This document shows, piece by piece, positions 27,983-37,465 of a DNA stretch of 64,000 nucleotides. The notes below the pieces were generated by a model. It saw only the letters and a list, made by a program, of their open reading frames with translations, did not search any database and had not been told where the DNA came from. The position numbers were made by a program, and so were the translations under genes. This DNA comes from CACIIZ01 sp045565285 (GTDB lineage: Bacteria > Pseudomonadota > Alphaproteobacteria > Rhodobacterales > Rhodobacteraceae), in assembly GCA_045565285.1 (NCBI GenBank), contig JBJLFR010000004.1, positions 41,083 through 105,082 of the forward strand. Direction: 5' to 3'. Numbering within the stretch: the stretch's first letter is position 1; every line of letters starts with the position of its first letter.

Positions 27983-29350
27983 TTGAACAATATTATATAT
28001 ATTTTATATTTTATGATTTATTATCAATTTTTAAAATATAAAGTAAAATTTTACAAAAAATTGAAAAAAGATCTAAAAAATTTTAACGAACCCTATTGGT
28101 GGACACATGCAAAACCAAATTTAATCGACGATTTAGAATGGGAACTAACTGCTGACGTTGTAATAGTTGGAGCTGGTTATACAGGTTTAAGTGCAGCATT
28201 AACACTTTTAAAATCAGGTCTTAAGGTAATTATCATTGATTCTGAAATACCTGGCTATGGTGCTTCCAGCAGAAATGGTGGGATAACCAGTGGAAAAATA
28301 AAACCCAGTATTAAAGAATTAATATCTAAATTTGGTTTAGAATTAGCTAAAAAAATGATAGAAGAAGGGGAAACTGCCAGACAAGACTTGTACGATTTTA
28401 TTAGAAAAGAAAAAATTGATTGTGACTTAAAAATAAATGGAATGTTTATAGGTGCGTTAAGCAAAAAAAGCCATGAAAACCAAAAAAAAGATGATGATTT
28501 TAATTCAGAATATCTAGGAATAGAAAATCGCATAGTTGAAAAAAAAGATGTACCAAAATTTATAGGTAGTAAGAAATATGTAGGAGGTATTTTTGATAAA
28601 AAAATAGGATCTATTCACCCTGCAAAACTTGTAATATCAATGACAAAAATGGTTAGAAAAAGTGGTGGTTATATTTTTAATAAAACTACTTTTAAAAATT
28701 GTGAGAAAAAAGGTGAACTTTATCATATTTTGACAAATAGAGGTTTAGTAAAATCTAAACACCTAATTATTGCCACAAATGCCTACACCGATAAAAATTT
28801 ACCTTGGTTAAGAAAAAAACTAATACCAGTAATTTCAGAAATGATTTCTACATCTGAAATAGGAAATAACAGAGTAAATAGCCTAATGCCCAAATTAAGT
28901 ACTTTTGGGGAGGCTTTGAATTTATTTCATTATTTTAGACCGTCTCCAGATGGAAAAAGAATTTTAATTGGTGGGAGAAGAGTACAGTATAATAATGAAG
29001 ACCCAACTAAAAAACTTATGTATGGCCTATTAGAGATTTTTCCTGAATTAAAGGAAATCGAAATATCAAATCACTGGTATGGTTATGTAACTTTTCCATT
29101 TGATCAAATACCTAAATTGGTCATACATAATGGTATTATATATGCTGCGGGATACTGTGGTTCTGGAACAGTTTGGTCAAGATGGTTTGGTAAAAAAGCA
29201 GCAGAAATAATTTTAAATTTTGAACAAAAAAGTGCTTTTTATAATATTCCTTTTAAGAAAATACCCTTTTATAATGGATATCCATGGTTTGTTCCTATAG
29301 CAATAGAGTATTTCAAAATTCAAGATTGGTGGATTAATTCAAAAGAATAA
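27983..29350 (+). CDS. FAD-dependent amine oxidase, PuuB/DAO family
   Basis: The 455-residue frame matches the DAO family close to gamma-glutamylputrescine oxidase. The FAD loop is VVIVGAGYTGLSAALTLLKSG, followed by GASSRNGGITSG, the family's 'GxSgRNgG' substrate/FAD motif. The C terminus has GYVTFPFDQIP and YAAGYCGSGTVWSRWFGKKAA. The FAD loop starts only at about residue 59, so the protein has a hydrophobic, basic N-terminal extension. ATG 28013 is a likely alternative start and would remove ten residues. The substrate is probably an amine or amino acid. It opens the + strand catabolic island. Confidence 0.8.
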   Translation: MNNIIYILYFMIYYQFLKYKVKFYKKLKKDLKNFNEPYWWTHAKPNLIDDLEWELTADVVIVGAGYTGLSAALTLLKSGLKVIIIDSEIPGYGASSRNGGITSGKIKPSIKELISKFGLELAKKMIEEGETARQDLYDFIRKEKIDCDLKINGMFIGALSKKSHENQKKDDDFNSEYLGIENRIVEKKDVPKFIGSKKYVGGIFDKKIGSIHPAKLVISMTKMVRKSGGYIFNKTTFKNCEKKGELYHILTNRGLVKSKHLIIATNAYTDKNLPWLRKKLIPVISEMISTSEIGNNRVNSLMPKLSTFGEALNLFHYFRPSPDGKRILIGGRRVQYNNEDPTKKLMYGLLEIFPELKEIEISNHWYGYVTFPFDQIPKLVIHNGIIYAAGYCGSGTVWSRWFGKKAAEIILNFEQKSAFYNIPFKKIPFYNGYPWFVPIAIEYFKIQDWWINSKE

Positions 29351-29469
29351 AATTTTGGAATTTTTTTTGAATATTACTAAAAAAATCAAAAAAAAAATTC
29401 ATTAATATTGATAATTTACATATAGTTGCATATCTTATTAATCTAAGTTTAATTATTAATGGTGATATA

Positions 29470-30597
29470 ATGTCAGCTCTTTTAGATACAGTAGATCCAG
29501 ATGGATTATTAGAATATTCAGTTGTTTTCACAGATCGTTCTCTTAATCATATGTCAAAGAAATTCCAAGGTGTAATGAATGATCTATCATCGATTTTAAA
29601 AGAAGTTTATAATACTGATGGGGTTGCATTAGTACCTGGTGGTGGAACTTATGGAATGGAAGCTGTAGCAAGACAAGTTGCCGTAAATAAGCACGCACTG
29701 GTTATAAGAAATGGATATTTTTCGTATAGATGGAGTCAAATATTTGAAAGTGGTAATTTTACAAAAAAAACTACTATAATAAAAGCCCGGCAGATAGGAA
29801 ACGAAGAAACTTCTCCCTTTGCACCTGCTCCAATAGATGAAATTATCACTAAAATACATGAAACAAAACCTGATGTAGTTTTTGCTCCACATGTAGAAAC
29901 TTCTGCAGGTGTCCTTTTGCCCAAGGCTTATTTAGAATCTATTTCTAAAGCTGCCCATGACGTGGGTGCTATTTTTGTATTAGATTGTATTGCATCAGGA
30001 TGTGCCTGGGTTGATATGAAAGCTACTGGTGTTGATATCTTAATTTCTGCACCACAAAAAGGTTGGTCATCTACACCATCAGCAGGTGTTGTGATGTTAA
30101 GTGAACGCGCAATAGAAGTAGTTGAAAATTCAAATTCTAATAGTTTTGCTATAGATTTAAAAAAATGGTTTTCTATTATGAAAACATATGAGAATGGAGG
30201 GCATGCATACCACACTACAATGCCTACAGATTCTCTAACTCATTTTAGAGATACTATGCTTGAAACAAAAGAATACGGTTTTGACAAGTTATACAAAAAC
30301 CAGTGGGAACTTGGCAATAGAGTGAGAGATCTCTTGAAGTCAAAAAACATAAAATCAGTCGCAGCAGATGGGTTTAGGGCACCTGGAGTTGTTGTAAGTT
30401 ATACTAATGATGAAAATGTTCACAACGGAATTAAATTTAAAGAATTAGGGATGCAGATTGCTGCTGGTGTCCCACTAATGTGTGACGAACCAAAAAATTT
30501 CCAAACATTCAGGATTGGCTTATTTGGTTTAGATAAACTTTATGATGTAGATAAAAGTTTAGATAAACTAAAAAAAGCTTTTGATCGTGTATTATAA
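29470..30597 (+). CDS. Class V aminotransferase-fold PLP enzyme
   Basis: This 375-residue enzyme is related to serine/alanine-glyoxylate aminotransferases. It has GGGTYGMEAVARQV (phosphate-binding region), FAPHVETSAGVLLP, FVLDCIASGCAWVDMKATGVDIL (PLP Asp), SAPQKGWSSTPSAGVVML with the Schiff-base Lys, and a C-terminal AAGVPLM.EPKNFQTFRIGLFG. The substrate cannot be assigned; a glyoxylate or pyruvate aminotransferase serving the adjacent oxidases is reasonable. It is 119 bp from the upstream FAD gene and 66 bp from the next one. Confidence 0.8.
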   Translation: MSALLDTVDPDGLLEYSVVFTDRSLNHMSKKFQGVMNDLSSILKEVYNTDGVALVPGGGTYGMEAVARQVAVNKHALVIRNGYFSYRWSQIFESGNFTKKTTIIKARQIGNEETSPFAPAPIDEIITKIHETKPDVVFAPHVETSAGVLLPKAYLESISKAAHDVGAIFVLDCIASGCAWVDMKATGVDILISAPQKGWSSTPSAGVVMLSERAIEVVENSNSNSFAIDLKKWFSIMKTYENGGHAYHTTMPTDSLTHFRDTMLETKEYGFDKLYKNQWELGNRVRDLLKSKNIKSVAADGFRAPGVVVSYTNDENVHNGIKFKELGMQIAAGVPLMCDEPKNFQTFRIGLFGLDKLYDVDKSLDKLKKAFDRVL

Positions 30598-30663
30598 ATT
30601 ATTCTATTTCTAATAAAAAAAGTGTTATAATCATTAAAAATTTACTTTTGATAGGAATTTTTA

Positions 30664-31836
30664 GTGAATGCAATTGATGTTGTTATTGTAGGTGCCGGTA
30701 TTATAGGTTGTTCAACTGCTTATGAACTTTCAAAATTAGGCCTAAATATTGAAGTAATAGAAAAACATGAACCAGGTGCAATGGGATCTGGATGGACCTT
30801 AGCAGGAGTAAGGCAATCTGGCCGTCATGATGCAGAAATACCTTTAGCAAAGTATTCAGTAAAAGTATGGTCGGATCTCAATGACATATTAGATTGTGAA
30901 ACTAATTATAAACAAGAAGGTAATTTAAGGTTAGCAAGAAATAATTATGAAGATAAAATAATAAAAAAACTTGTAGAAGAACAACAAAAAAAAGGATTAG
31001 AGATCGAATATCTTAATAACTCAAAAGATATTCAAGAAATTTGTCCATCTCTTTCATCAAAAATTTTTTCTGCTTCTTACTGTCCGACAGATGGTCATGC
31101 AGACCCTATTGATACTCTTAGAGCTTATGAAAAAGCTGCAAAGAAAAATGGTGTTATTTTTTCTAATAATGAAGAGGTTTTAAAAATCTCTTCAAAAAAA
31201 AATAAAATTAATTCTATAACAACAACTAAAAGAAAAATTTATCCTAAATATTGTATTTTAGCTAATGGAATTTTTTGTAATAAAATATTGGAAAGTGTTG
31301 AAAAGAAAATTCCACTTGAAATACCTATTGTTACAGTGATTCAAACTGAAATAACTTCTAAAATTTTAAAACCTGTAATTGGCGTAGCAAATGCTAGCCT
31401 AGCTATGCGACAGGAAAATAACGGTTGTTTTAGAATTAGTAGTGGATTTCAAGAGTGGACAGGAAACCTTAAGTTAAAAAATGGTATGCCATATGTTGAA
31501 ACAACCTTAAATGAAATCCAAAATACAATATCACGATCTATAGATATTATTCCTGAATTGAAAAACTCTAGTTTAAAATCTTTTTGGGGAGGGCTAATCG
31601 ATCTTACCCCAGATGCCCTACCAGTAATAGATAATGTAATTGAATGTGAAGGTCTTATTATAGCTTGTGGGTTTTCGGGACATGGTTTTGGAATTGCACC
31701 AGCAGTAAGCAATATAATCTCTGAACTTGTTTTAAATAAAAAAACTAAATTACCAATCGATTCATTTTCTCTAAATAGATTCCAAAATTATATTTTTTCA
31801 AAAAAAGAAAAAAGTGATTTAACACTACATGGTTGA
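30664..31836 (+). CDS. FAD-dependent D-amino acid oxidase/dehydrogenase-like (DAO family)
   Basis: This 390-residue protein starts at GTG 30664, 8 nt after TAGGAA; no ATG occurs before the FAD loop, so GTG is required. The FAD loop is VVIVGAGIIGCSTAYELSKLGL. Then come GSGWTLAGVRQSGRH (FAD isoalloxazine region), TDGHADPIDTLRAYEKAA, and the C-terminal GLIIACGFSGHGFGIAPA with WGGLIDLTPDALPVID. It most resembles the sarcosine oxidase beta/DadA-like branch. Its place directly before dgcN suggests an amino acid substrate, perhaps a D-amino acid. The exact substrate is inference. Confidence 0.8.
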   Translation: MNAIDVVIVGAGIIGCSTAYELSKLGLNIEVIEKHEPGAMGSGWTLAGVRQSGRHDAEIPLAKYSVKVWSDLNDILDCETNYKQEGNLRLARNNYEDKIIKKLVEEQQKKGLEIEYLNNSKDIQEICPSLSSKIFSASYCPTDGHADPIDTLRAYEKAAKKNGVIFSNNEEVLKISSKKNKINSITTTKRKIYPKYCILANGIFCNKILESVEKKIPLEIPIVTVIQTEITSKILKPVIGVANASLAMRQENNGCFRISSGFQEWTGNLKLKNGMPYVETTLNEIQNTISRSIDIIPELKNSSLKSFWGGLIDLTPDALPVIDNVIECEGLIIACGFSGHGFGIAPAVSNIISELVLNKKTKLPIDSFSLNRFQNYIFSKKEKSDLTLHG

Positions 31837-31890
31837 TATAAAAAAAAATAACTTTTATTTTATACTAAAGATTTCTGTAGGAAATAAATT

Positions 31891-32877
31891 ATGATTAAAA
31901 CCCCCTATCTTTTATTTTTGGGAGATGCACCCGATCAACTTGCTGCTAAGGTAGCTCAAGGTATACGAGATTGGCGACCTGATATAAGTATTGGCCAAAT
32001 AAAATTACCTGGTTGTAAGGCTGATTTAAATTTAAAAAATTATACGCTAGAAGAAGCAAAAGAAAATGGTGCAAGAACTCTGATTATAGGAGTAGCTAAT
32101 AGGGGTGGAAAATTTTCTGATAGTTGGAAAAAAACTTTATGTCATGCTTTAGAGCTTAAATTCGATATTGCTTCTGGTTTACACAATTTATTGTCAAACG
32201 AAAAAGACCTTTTGAATTTATCAGAAGTTAATGAATGTAATTTAATTGATGTTAGAATACCAAAAGAACAATTTCCCATTGGTAATGGTAAAAAAAGAAC
32301 TGGTAAAAGATGTTTGACCATAGGAACAGATTGTTCTGTTGGAAAGATGTATTCTTCTTTAGCTATAGAAAAAGAAATGCGTTCTAGAAAAATGAAAGTT
32401 AGTTTTAGAGCTACTGGTCAAACAGGTATATTAATATCGGGGAGAGGGATTCCTTTAGATGCAATAGTTGCGGATTTTATGGCGGGTTCTGTAGAAGCAT
32501 TATCTCCAGATAATGATGATGATCATTGGGATATAATAGAAGGTCAAGGTTCTCTTTTTCATGTATCTTATTCAGGTGTTACAATGGCTTTAATACACGG
32601 TGGTCAACCAGATCATATAATTTTATGCCATGAACCAACTAGAGCTCATATGAGAGGATTACCACATTATGATTTACCAACTTTAGAAGCTCTATACGAG
32701 ATAGCTCTGCCACTTGCAAAAATAAGTAATCCTAATTGTAAAATTTCAGGAATTTGTATCAATACAAAAAATATGGAACGTTTAGAAGGTGAAAATTTAA
32801 AAAATCAAATTGAACAAGCTTTTAAATTGCCAACTGTTGATCCATTTATTGACGGTACAAAAAAAAATTGTGGATAG
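31891..32877 (+). CDS. dgcN: DUF1611-family D-glutamate N-acetyltransferase DgcN
   Basis: This 328-residue protein has the DUF1611 architecture. The N-terminal Rossmann-like domain is rich in GDAPDQLAAKVAQGI and IGVANRGG. The C-terminal P-loop-like domain has RCLTIGTDCSVGKMYSSLAIEKE, FRATGQTGILISGRGIPLDAIVADF and IIEGQGSLFHVSYSGVTMALIHGG (given in parts). This family includes DgcN, described in marine proteobacteria as acetylating D-glutamate so that the racemase DgcA can act on it. The next gene encodes exactly that racemase type 29 bp downstream, which makes the assignment strong. Confidence 0.85.
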   Translation: MIKTPYLLFLGDAPDQLAAKVAQGIRDWRPDISIGQIKLPGCKADLNLKNYTLEEAKENGARTLIIGVANRGGKFSDSWKKTLCHALELKFDIASGLHNLLSNEKDLLNLSEVNECNLIDVRIPKEQFPIGNGKKRTGKRCLTIGTDCSVGKMYSSLAIEKEMRSRKMKVSFRATGQTGILISGRGIPLDAIVADFMAGSVEALSPDNDDDHWDIIEGQGSLFHVSYSGVTMALIHGGQPDHIILCHEPTRAHMRGLPHYDLPTLEALYEIALPLAKISNPNCKISGICINTKNMERLEGENLKNQIEQAFKLPTVDPFIDGTKKNCG

Positions 32878-32906
32878 ATTAATTCAAGAATAAATTAGGA
32901 AATATT

Positions 32907-33875
32907 TTGCTTTTACATATAGATCAAAATTCATTTGAATTAAAAAAAAAATTTACCATCTCAAGGGGATCTAGGAATTCAGCAGAAGTTTTAACTGTAT
33001 CTATTAGAGATAGAGAATTTATTGGATTAGGTGAATGTGTTCCTTATAAAAGATATGGTGAGAGTCTAGAAAGCGTTTCAAAAGACATATTATCTGTTCC
33101 TTTACCAGTTAATAATCAAGGTTTGCAAAAAATTTTAAAACCTGGTGCCGCTAGAAATGCTTTAGATTGTGCCCTATGGGATTTAAAATCTAAAAAAGAG
33201 GGTAAACCTGTATGGAACCTTCTAAATTTAAAAAAACCCAAACCTACTATTACGGCTTACACAATTTCTTTATCAACTCCAGAAAAAATGATGCTAGAGG
33301 CTAAATCAAAAAGTAATTATCCTATTTTAAAAGTTAAACTTGGTGGCCAATCAGATGAAAAATGTATTAAAGCAGTACGAGAAGGCTCTCCCAATGCTAG
33401 AATTATTGTAGATGCAAATGAAGGATGGACAATAGAAAGTTATAATTATTTAGTCCCTATTTTTAAAATTATTGGTGTTGAGCTGATTGAACAACCCTTT
33501 CCTTCGAATAAAGATTATCTACTAAAAAAACTGGACAGACAAATACCAATTTGTGCTGATGAAAGTTGTCACGACTTGAACAGTCTAAAGAAATTAATTG
33601 GCCTTTATGATTTTATAAATATAAAGCTTGATAAAACAGGGGGGTTAACTGAAGCAATTAAACTGTTAAAGACTGCAAAAAAAAATGGTTTTAAAATAAT
33701 GCTTGGATGTATGGTTGGAAGTTCTCTTGCAATGGCACCTGCTCTATTATTATCAAGTATGAGTGATATTGTTGATTTAGATGGTCCACTTTTACTAAAG
33801 AAAGATAGAAAACCTTCCATAAGATATGATAATTTTTTGGCTTTTCCAGTTACAAATGATTTATGGGGTGCTTAA
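32907..33875 (+). CDS. dgcA: N-acetyl-D-glutamate racemase DgcA (enolase superfamily)
   Basis: This 322-residue muconate-lactonizing/dipeptide-epimerase type enzyme has ECVPYKRYGESLESV near the N terminus. The catalytic Lys pair region is ILKVKLGG. Metal ligands are in VDANEGW, ELIEQPFP and CADESCHDL, and the second Lys is in FINIKLDKTGGLTEA. It lies 29 bp after dgcN. The start is TTG 32907, following AGGAAATATT; no in-frame ATG lies nearby, so a non-ATG start is needed. DgcN plus DgcA would convert D-glutamate to N-acetyl-L-glutamate, which can enter arginine or glutamate metabolism. An L-Ala-D/L-Glu epimerase is the alternative reading. Confidence 0.82.
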   Translation: MLLHIDQNSFELKKKFTISRGSRNSAEVLTVSIRDREFIGLGECVPYKRYGESLESVSKDILSVPLPVNNQGLQKILKPGAARNALDCALWDLKSKKEGKPVWNLLNLKKPKPTITAYTISLSTPEKMMLEAKSKSNYPILKVKLGGQSDEKCIKAVREGSPNARIIVDANEGWTIESYNYLVPIFKIIGVELIEQPFPSNKDYLLKKLDRQIPICADESCHDLNSLKKLIGLYDFINIKLDKTGGLTEAIKLLKTAKKNGFKIMLGCMVGSSLAMAPALLLSSMSDIVDLDGPLLLKKDRKPSIRYDNFLAFPVTNDLWGA

Positions 33876-33877
33876 AA

Positions 33878-35140
33878 TTAAGGATTAATAATTTCATTCA
33901 TACCAGTTAAGAATTGAAGCACTTCCTCATCCGTATTATAATGACACATAGAAACTCTAACGCAATTTTTTAAACCCAGTGGTTCTAAAATATTACCAGA
34001 ATAATGATCAGATTTTCTTATATGAGTTCTTACTCCCTTATCATTTAATTCTTTAACAATAATTTCAGAAGATAAATCTGGAAAAGAAAAAGAAACTAAA
34101 CCTTCTCTAAGCTCATTTTCAACACCTCCGATAATATGTATGTTTGGATAATTGGACAGTCCTTTAATATTATCTTTTCCAAATAACATTGTATTAACGA
34201 GATGATTTTCTTGTTTATGAATAAACTTTGATGCATTTAAAAATTTTTCATGTCTAGTATTTTCAATTACTGAAAATTTTGAACCTAACCACTCAAAATA
34301 TTCTACTACATCCGAAAATGTTGCGTAAGAACCTACATCTCTTGTACCTAATTCCCAAATCTCCTCTGGCCCATTGATTAAGTTTTCATGGGGTAATTTT
34401 CTTAATCTGTCAGACAACCAAGCAAGTCCATAACCATGGCGGGAAAAAACTTTATAAGGAGAAATAACATAACCATCAATATTATAATTGCTTATATTTA
34501 TATCTCCATGAGCTGCATGTTGAATACCATCAACAATTATAAAACAATCTGGATTTTTATCTTTTATTCCATTAGTAAGATTTTCAATATCTACTCCTAT
34601 TCCAGTAACTGGTGAAGTATGTACAAGAGTCGCTACAACTACACTACTATCGATTTGATCAAGATATTTATCTATATCTATTGTACCGGTTTTGTTACAG
34701 TGAGGGACTAAAGTCAATTTCTTAGAAGCTATCTTGGACCACTTTGTTGTGGCTGATCTAGAAGCTGGATGCTCAAGAGTGCTTCCTACTATAGATCCAT
34801 TACCACTTGATAAAATTGCTGTTCTAATAAGTCTGAAAAGCAATTCTGTCCCACTTTCTCCAATCAAAACAGAACCACTTTTAGTATTAAAAAAATCTAA
34901 AGTATTTAATTTAGAATCATTTATAATTTTCATTATGGAAGAAGATGCCATGTTATCTCTTCCTTGGTTATCAGGTAAGGCAGCCATGAGCGCAGAGCGA
35001 TCAGCCACAGCTTTTAAAGTTAATGAACCTCCTGCATTCTCAAAGAAAATTCTCTTCCCTGTATAAGGACATTTATCAACATGACAAAACTTTTCCCTTA
35101 TCTCTTTTAATAATTCTTTTTCAATCATATTCTCTGCCAA
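33878..35140 (-). CDS. Class V aminotransferase / cysteine-desulfurase-like PLP enzyme
   Basis: This 420-residue enzyme has IFFENAGGSLTLKAV at the N terminus (the 'yLdnAa' position), GSTLEHPASRSATTKW, ATLVHTSPVTGIGVDI, IIVDGIQHAAHGDINI (PLP Asp-His) and ISPYKVFSRHGYGLAWL (Schiff-base Lys). No cysteine is visible in the usual SufS/IscS catalytic loop, which argues against a true desulfurase. It converges on dgcA two bases apart and is divergent from the class III aminotransferase at 35244. The substrate is unknown. Confidence 0.75.
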   Translation of the reverse strand: MAENMIEKELLKEIREKFCHVDKCPYTGKRIFFENAGGSLTLKAVADRSALMAALPDNQGRDNMASSSIMKIINDSKLNTLDFFNTKSGSVLIGESGTELLFRLIRTAILSSGNGSIVGSTLEHPASRSATTKWSKIASKKLTLVPHCNKTGTIDIDKYLDQIDSSVVVATLVHTSPVTGIGVDIENLTNGIKDKNPDCFIIVDGIQHAAHGDINISNYNIDGYVISPYKVFSRHGYGLAWLSDRLRKLPHENLINGPEEIWELGTRDVGSYATFSDVVEYFEWLGSKFSVIENTRHEKFLNASKFIHKQENHLVNTMLFGKDNIKGLSNYPNIHIIGGVENELREGLVSFSFPDLSSEIIVKELNDKGVRTHIRKSDHYSGNILEPLGLKNCVRVSMCHYNTDEEVLQFLTGMNEIINP

Positions 35141-35243
35141 AAATTTATTAATAATAATATTGAAATATGGACTATCTTTTAAATGACAATAGACTATTTC
35201 GCGTGTATTTTAAATAAGAAAATGATTTAAGAAAGGCCATAAA

Positions 35244-36521
35244 ATGCAAAAGTTAAATAATCAATCTGACTGGATTGAAAGAGCAAAGGTAGTTCTACCT
35301 GCAGGAGGATTTGGTAATTTTGATTCTTCGGTATTTATAAGAGAAGGCAGGGGTTCTAGGATATGGGATCAAGATGGGAACGAGTATGTAGACTATCTTA
35401 TTGGATCTGGCCCTATGTTGATAGGACATAGTAATCCTGAGGTTGAAGAAGCTGTTCTATCTCAAATTTCAAAAGGAACTACTTTTTTTGCTAATAATAC
35501 TTTTGGTGTTGAACTAGCTGAAGAGATTTGTAATAGCGTAAAATGTGCAGAACAAATTCGCTACGTATCAACAGGTGGTGAAGCAGATATGTATGCAATG
35601 AGACTAGCTCGTGCTTATACAGGAAGAAGTAAAATTCTTAAATTTGAGGGAGGTTATCACGGAATGTGTTCTGAAGCTCAAATGAGCTTAGCTCCTACTA
35701 AACTAAGTAATTTTCCTCAAGCAGTACCTGACAGCGCTGGTATTCCAGAGAGTGTAAAATCGGAAGTTTTGGTTGCCCCCTTCAATGATATTGAATTTAT
35801 TGAAAATTTTTTAATGCAACAGAATTCTGACATTGCAGGAATAATTGTAGAACCTTTACAAAGGTTAATTCCTCCAATCAAAAACTTTCTGCCTACCCTT
35901 AGAAAATTATGCGATAAATACAATATTCTACTTATTTTTGATGAAGTTGTAACAGGTTATCGATTTGCTTATGGAGGTGCGCAAGAATATTATGGCGTTA
36001 CGCCAGATATATGTACTTTAGGAAAAATAATAGGCGGTGGTTTTCCATTAGCTGCTATAGCTGGCAAAAAAGAAATTATGGCTCATTTTGATAAAGAAAA
36101 AGTTGGTAATCAAGGATTTCTAATGCAGATTGGTACCTTGTCAGGGAATCCTATTGCATCCGTTGCAGGTCTAAAAACCTTAGAAATATTAAAACGTCCT
36201 GGAAGCTATGAAAAATTAAGGAAAAATGGACAAAGAATAATGGATTTTGCAGCAAAAAAACTTAATGATAATAATATTGATTTTAAAATAGTTGGGGATC
36301 AAACACTTTTTGAAATTATGTTTTTAAACGAGAAAGTTTTAAACTATAGAGATGTCCAGAAAAATGATCAAAAGATATATTCTAAATTTAATAAATTACT
36401 TAGAGATAATGGAGTTTTCAAACCCATTGGAAAAATGTACATTTCTTTATCGTTGACGGAAGAAGACTTTTCTCAAACGGAACTTGCTCTTGAAAAAGCT
36501 TCATCTGAACTTATAAATTAA
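35244..36521 (+). CDS. Class III aminotransferase, glutamate-1-semialdehyde aminomutase-like
   Basis: This 425-residue PLP enzyme has VVLPAGGFGNFD at the N terminus and WDQDGNEYVDYLIGSGPMLIGH. STGGEADMYAMRLARAYTGR gives the 'NSGtEA' position, written here STGGEAD. FEGGYHGMCSE, IIVEPLQ and FDEVVTGYRFAYGGAQ (PLP Asp) follow, then CTLGKIIGGGFPLAAIAG (Schiff-base Lys). The GSAM-like fold is clear. A role in haem synthesis is less likely, because the context is amino acid catabolism and the N-terminal and 'GGEA' segments deviate. It starts 104 bp from the divergent class V gene. Confidence 0.8.
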   Translation: MQKLNNQSDWIERAKVVLPAGGFGNFDSSVFIREGRGSRIWDQDGNEYVDYLIGSGPMLIGHSNPEVEEAVLSQISKGTTFFANNTFGVELAEEICNSVKCAEQIRYVSTGGEADMYAMRLARAYTGRSKILKFEGGYHGMCSEAQMSLAPTKLSNFPQAVPDSAGIPESVKSEVLVAPFNDIEFIENFLMQQNSDIAGIIVEPLQRLIPPIKNFLPTLRKLCDKYNILLIFDEVVTGYRFAYGGAQEYYGVTPDICTLGKIIGGGFPLAAIAGKKEIMAHFDKEKVGNQGFLMQIGTLSGNPIASVAGLKTLEILKRPGSYEKLRKNGQRIMDFAAKKLNDNNIDFKIVGDQTLFEIMFLNEKVLNYRDVQKNDQKIYSKFNKLLRDNGVFKPIGKMYISLSLTEEDFSQTELALEKASSELIN

Positions 36522-37369
36522 TCTTGATAATTAAAAGCAGATACAATCCAAGTGGAAAAATTAAATTCTACACCATTAGAGGTATTATATTTAGAATAAC
36601 ATTCTTTTAATGCTTCTTTAACTTTTCTTTGAGTATATTCATCAGCGTTTTCAAAGGGAACAGACATAGGTCCCATTCTACTTAAAAACTCAGCAGTAAT
36701 ATTAACTGTTTCTCCAACTATGATATTTTGATTATGATTTTTAATTTTTATATTTTTCCAACCAGACTTAATTAAAATCTCTTCTATATATCCACTATCC
36801 TCTAAGGCAAAAGGACCTGGCTCTTTTGGATTCGTATTAGGAGGTAGTTCCAGAAAATTACTAGCAATATTAGAAGATAGAGTAATCCAGTCATTTTCTT
36901 CTCTTTTACGCCAACAAATAAAAGTCAAACGCCCTTTATTTTTTAAACTTTTTTTTATATTTTTAAATGCAGCAATAGGATCTTCAAAAAACATAATTCC
37001 AAATCTACTGAAGATAGCATCATAACTTTTTGTTAAAAATTGAAAATTTTGAGCATCTGCAAGAATGAAATTTATATTATTTATTTTTTTAGAATTTGAT
37101 TGTTTTTTGGCAAAATCAAGAATGGGTTCTGAGATATCCATACCTGTGATCAAACCACTATCTCCTACTAACTTTGATAAGTTTTGGGTCGTAGAGCCTG
37201 TTCCACATCCTACATCAAGTATTTTTTCTCCATCTTTAGGTTCAAGGATTTTAATAGCATGATCTCCAAGAGGATTTAACATTTTATCAATGTTTTTTTC
37301 TAAAGATACCCAAATTTTGCCTTTTTTTTCGTTCCAGAATTCTTTTTGATCTTGATTAATTTTTTTCAT
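36518..37369 (-). CDS. Class I SAM-dependent methyltransferase
   Basis: This 283-residue protein has the seven-strand methyltransferase core: ILDVGCGTGSTTQNLSKL (motif I), ITGMDISEPILDFA (motif II), FILADAQNF, and YDAIFSRFGIMFFEDPIAAFKNI followed by LKNKGRLTFICWR. The Methyltransf_11/UbiE-like layout is clear. The acceptor cannot be assigned. Its C-terminal end overlaps the end of the convergent class III aminotransferase gene by 4 bp. It is not obviously part of the amino acid island, because it is on the opposite strand. Confidence 0.8.
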   Translation of the reverse strand: MKKINQDQKEFWNEKKGKIWVSLEKNIDKMLNPLGDHAIKILEPKDGEKILDVGCGTGSTTQNLSKLVGDSGLITGMDISEPILDFAKKQSNSKKINNINFILADAQNFQFLTKSYDAIFSRFGIMFFEDPIAAFKNIKKSLKNKGRLTFICWRKREENDWITLSSNIASNFLELPPNTNPKEPGPFALEDSGYIEEILIKSGWKNIKIKNHNQNIIVGETVNITAEFLSRMGPMSVPFENADEYTQRKVKEALKECYSKYNTSNGVEFNFSTWIVSAFNYQD

Positions 37370-37465
37370 AAGTTAATTTCCATACATGAAGATTTTTATA
37401 ATCTTAATCTTTAAATTCATCATTGTAAGTAAAAACTTTTTTATGTAGTTTTTAATGTTAGGGAT

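Noticed and set aside
33878..35140. Cysteine desulfurase (SufS/IscS) call
   Set aside because: The fold fits, but no catalytic-loop cysteine is visible and no suf or isc genes are near.
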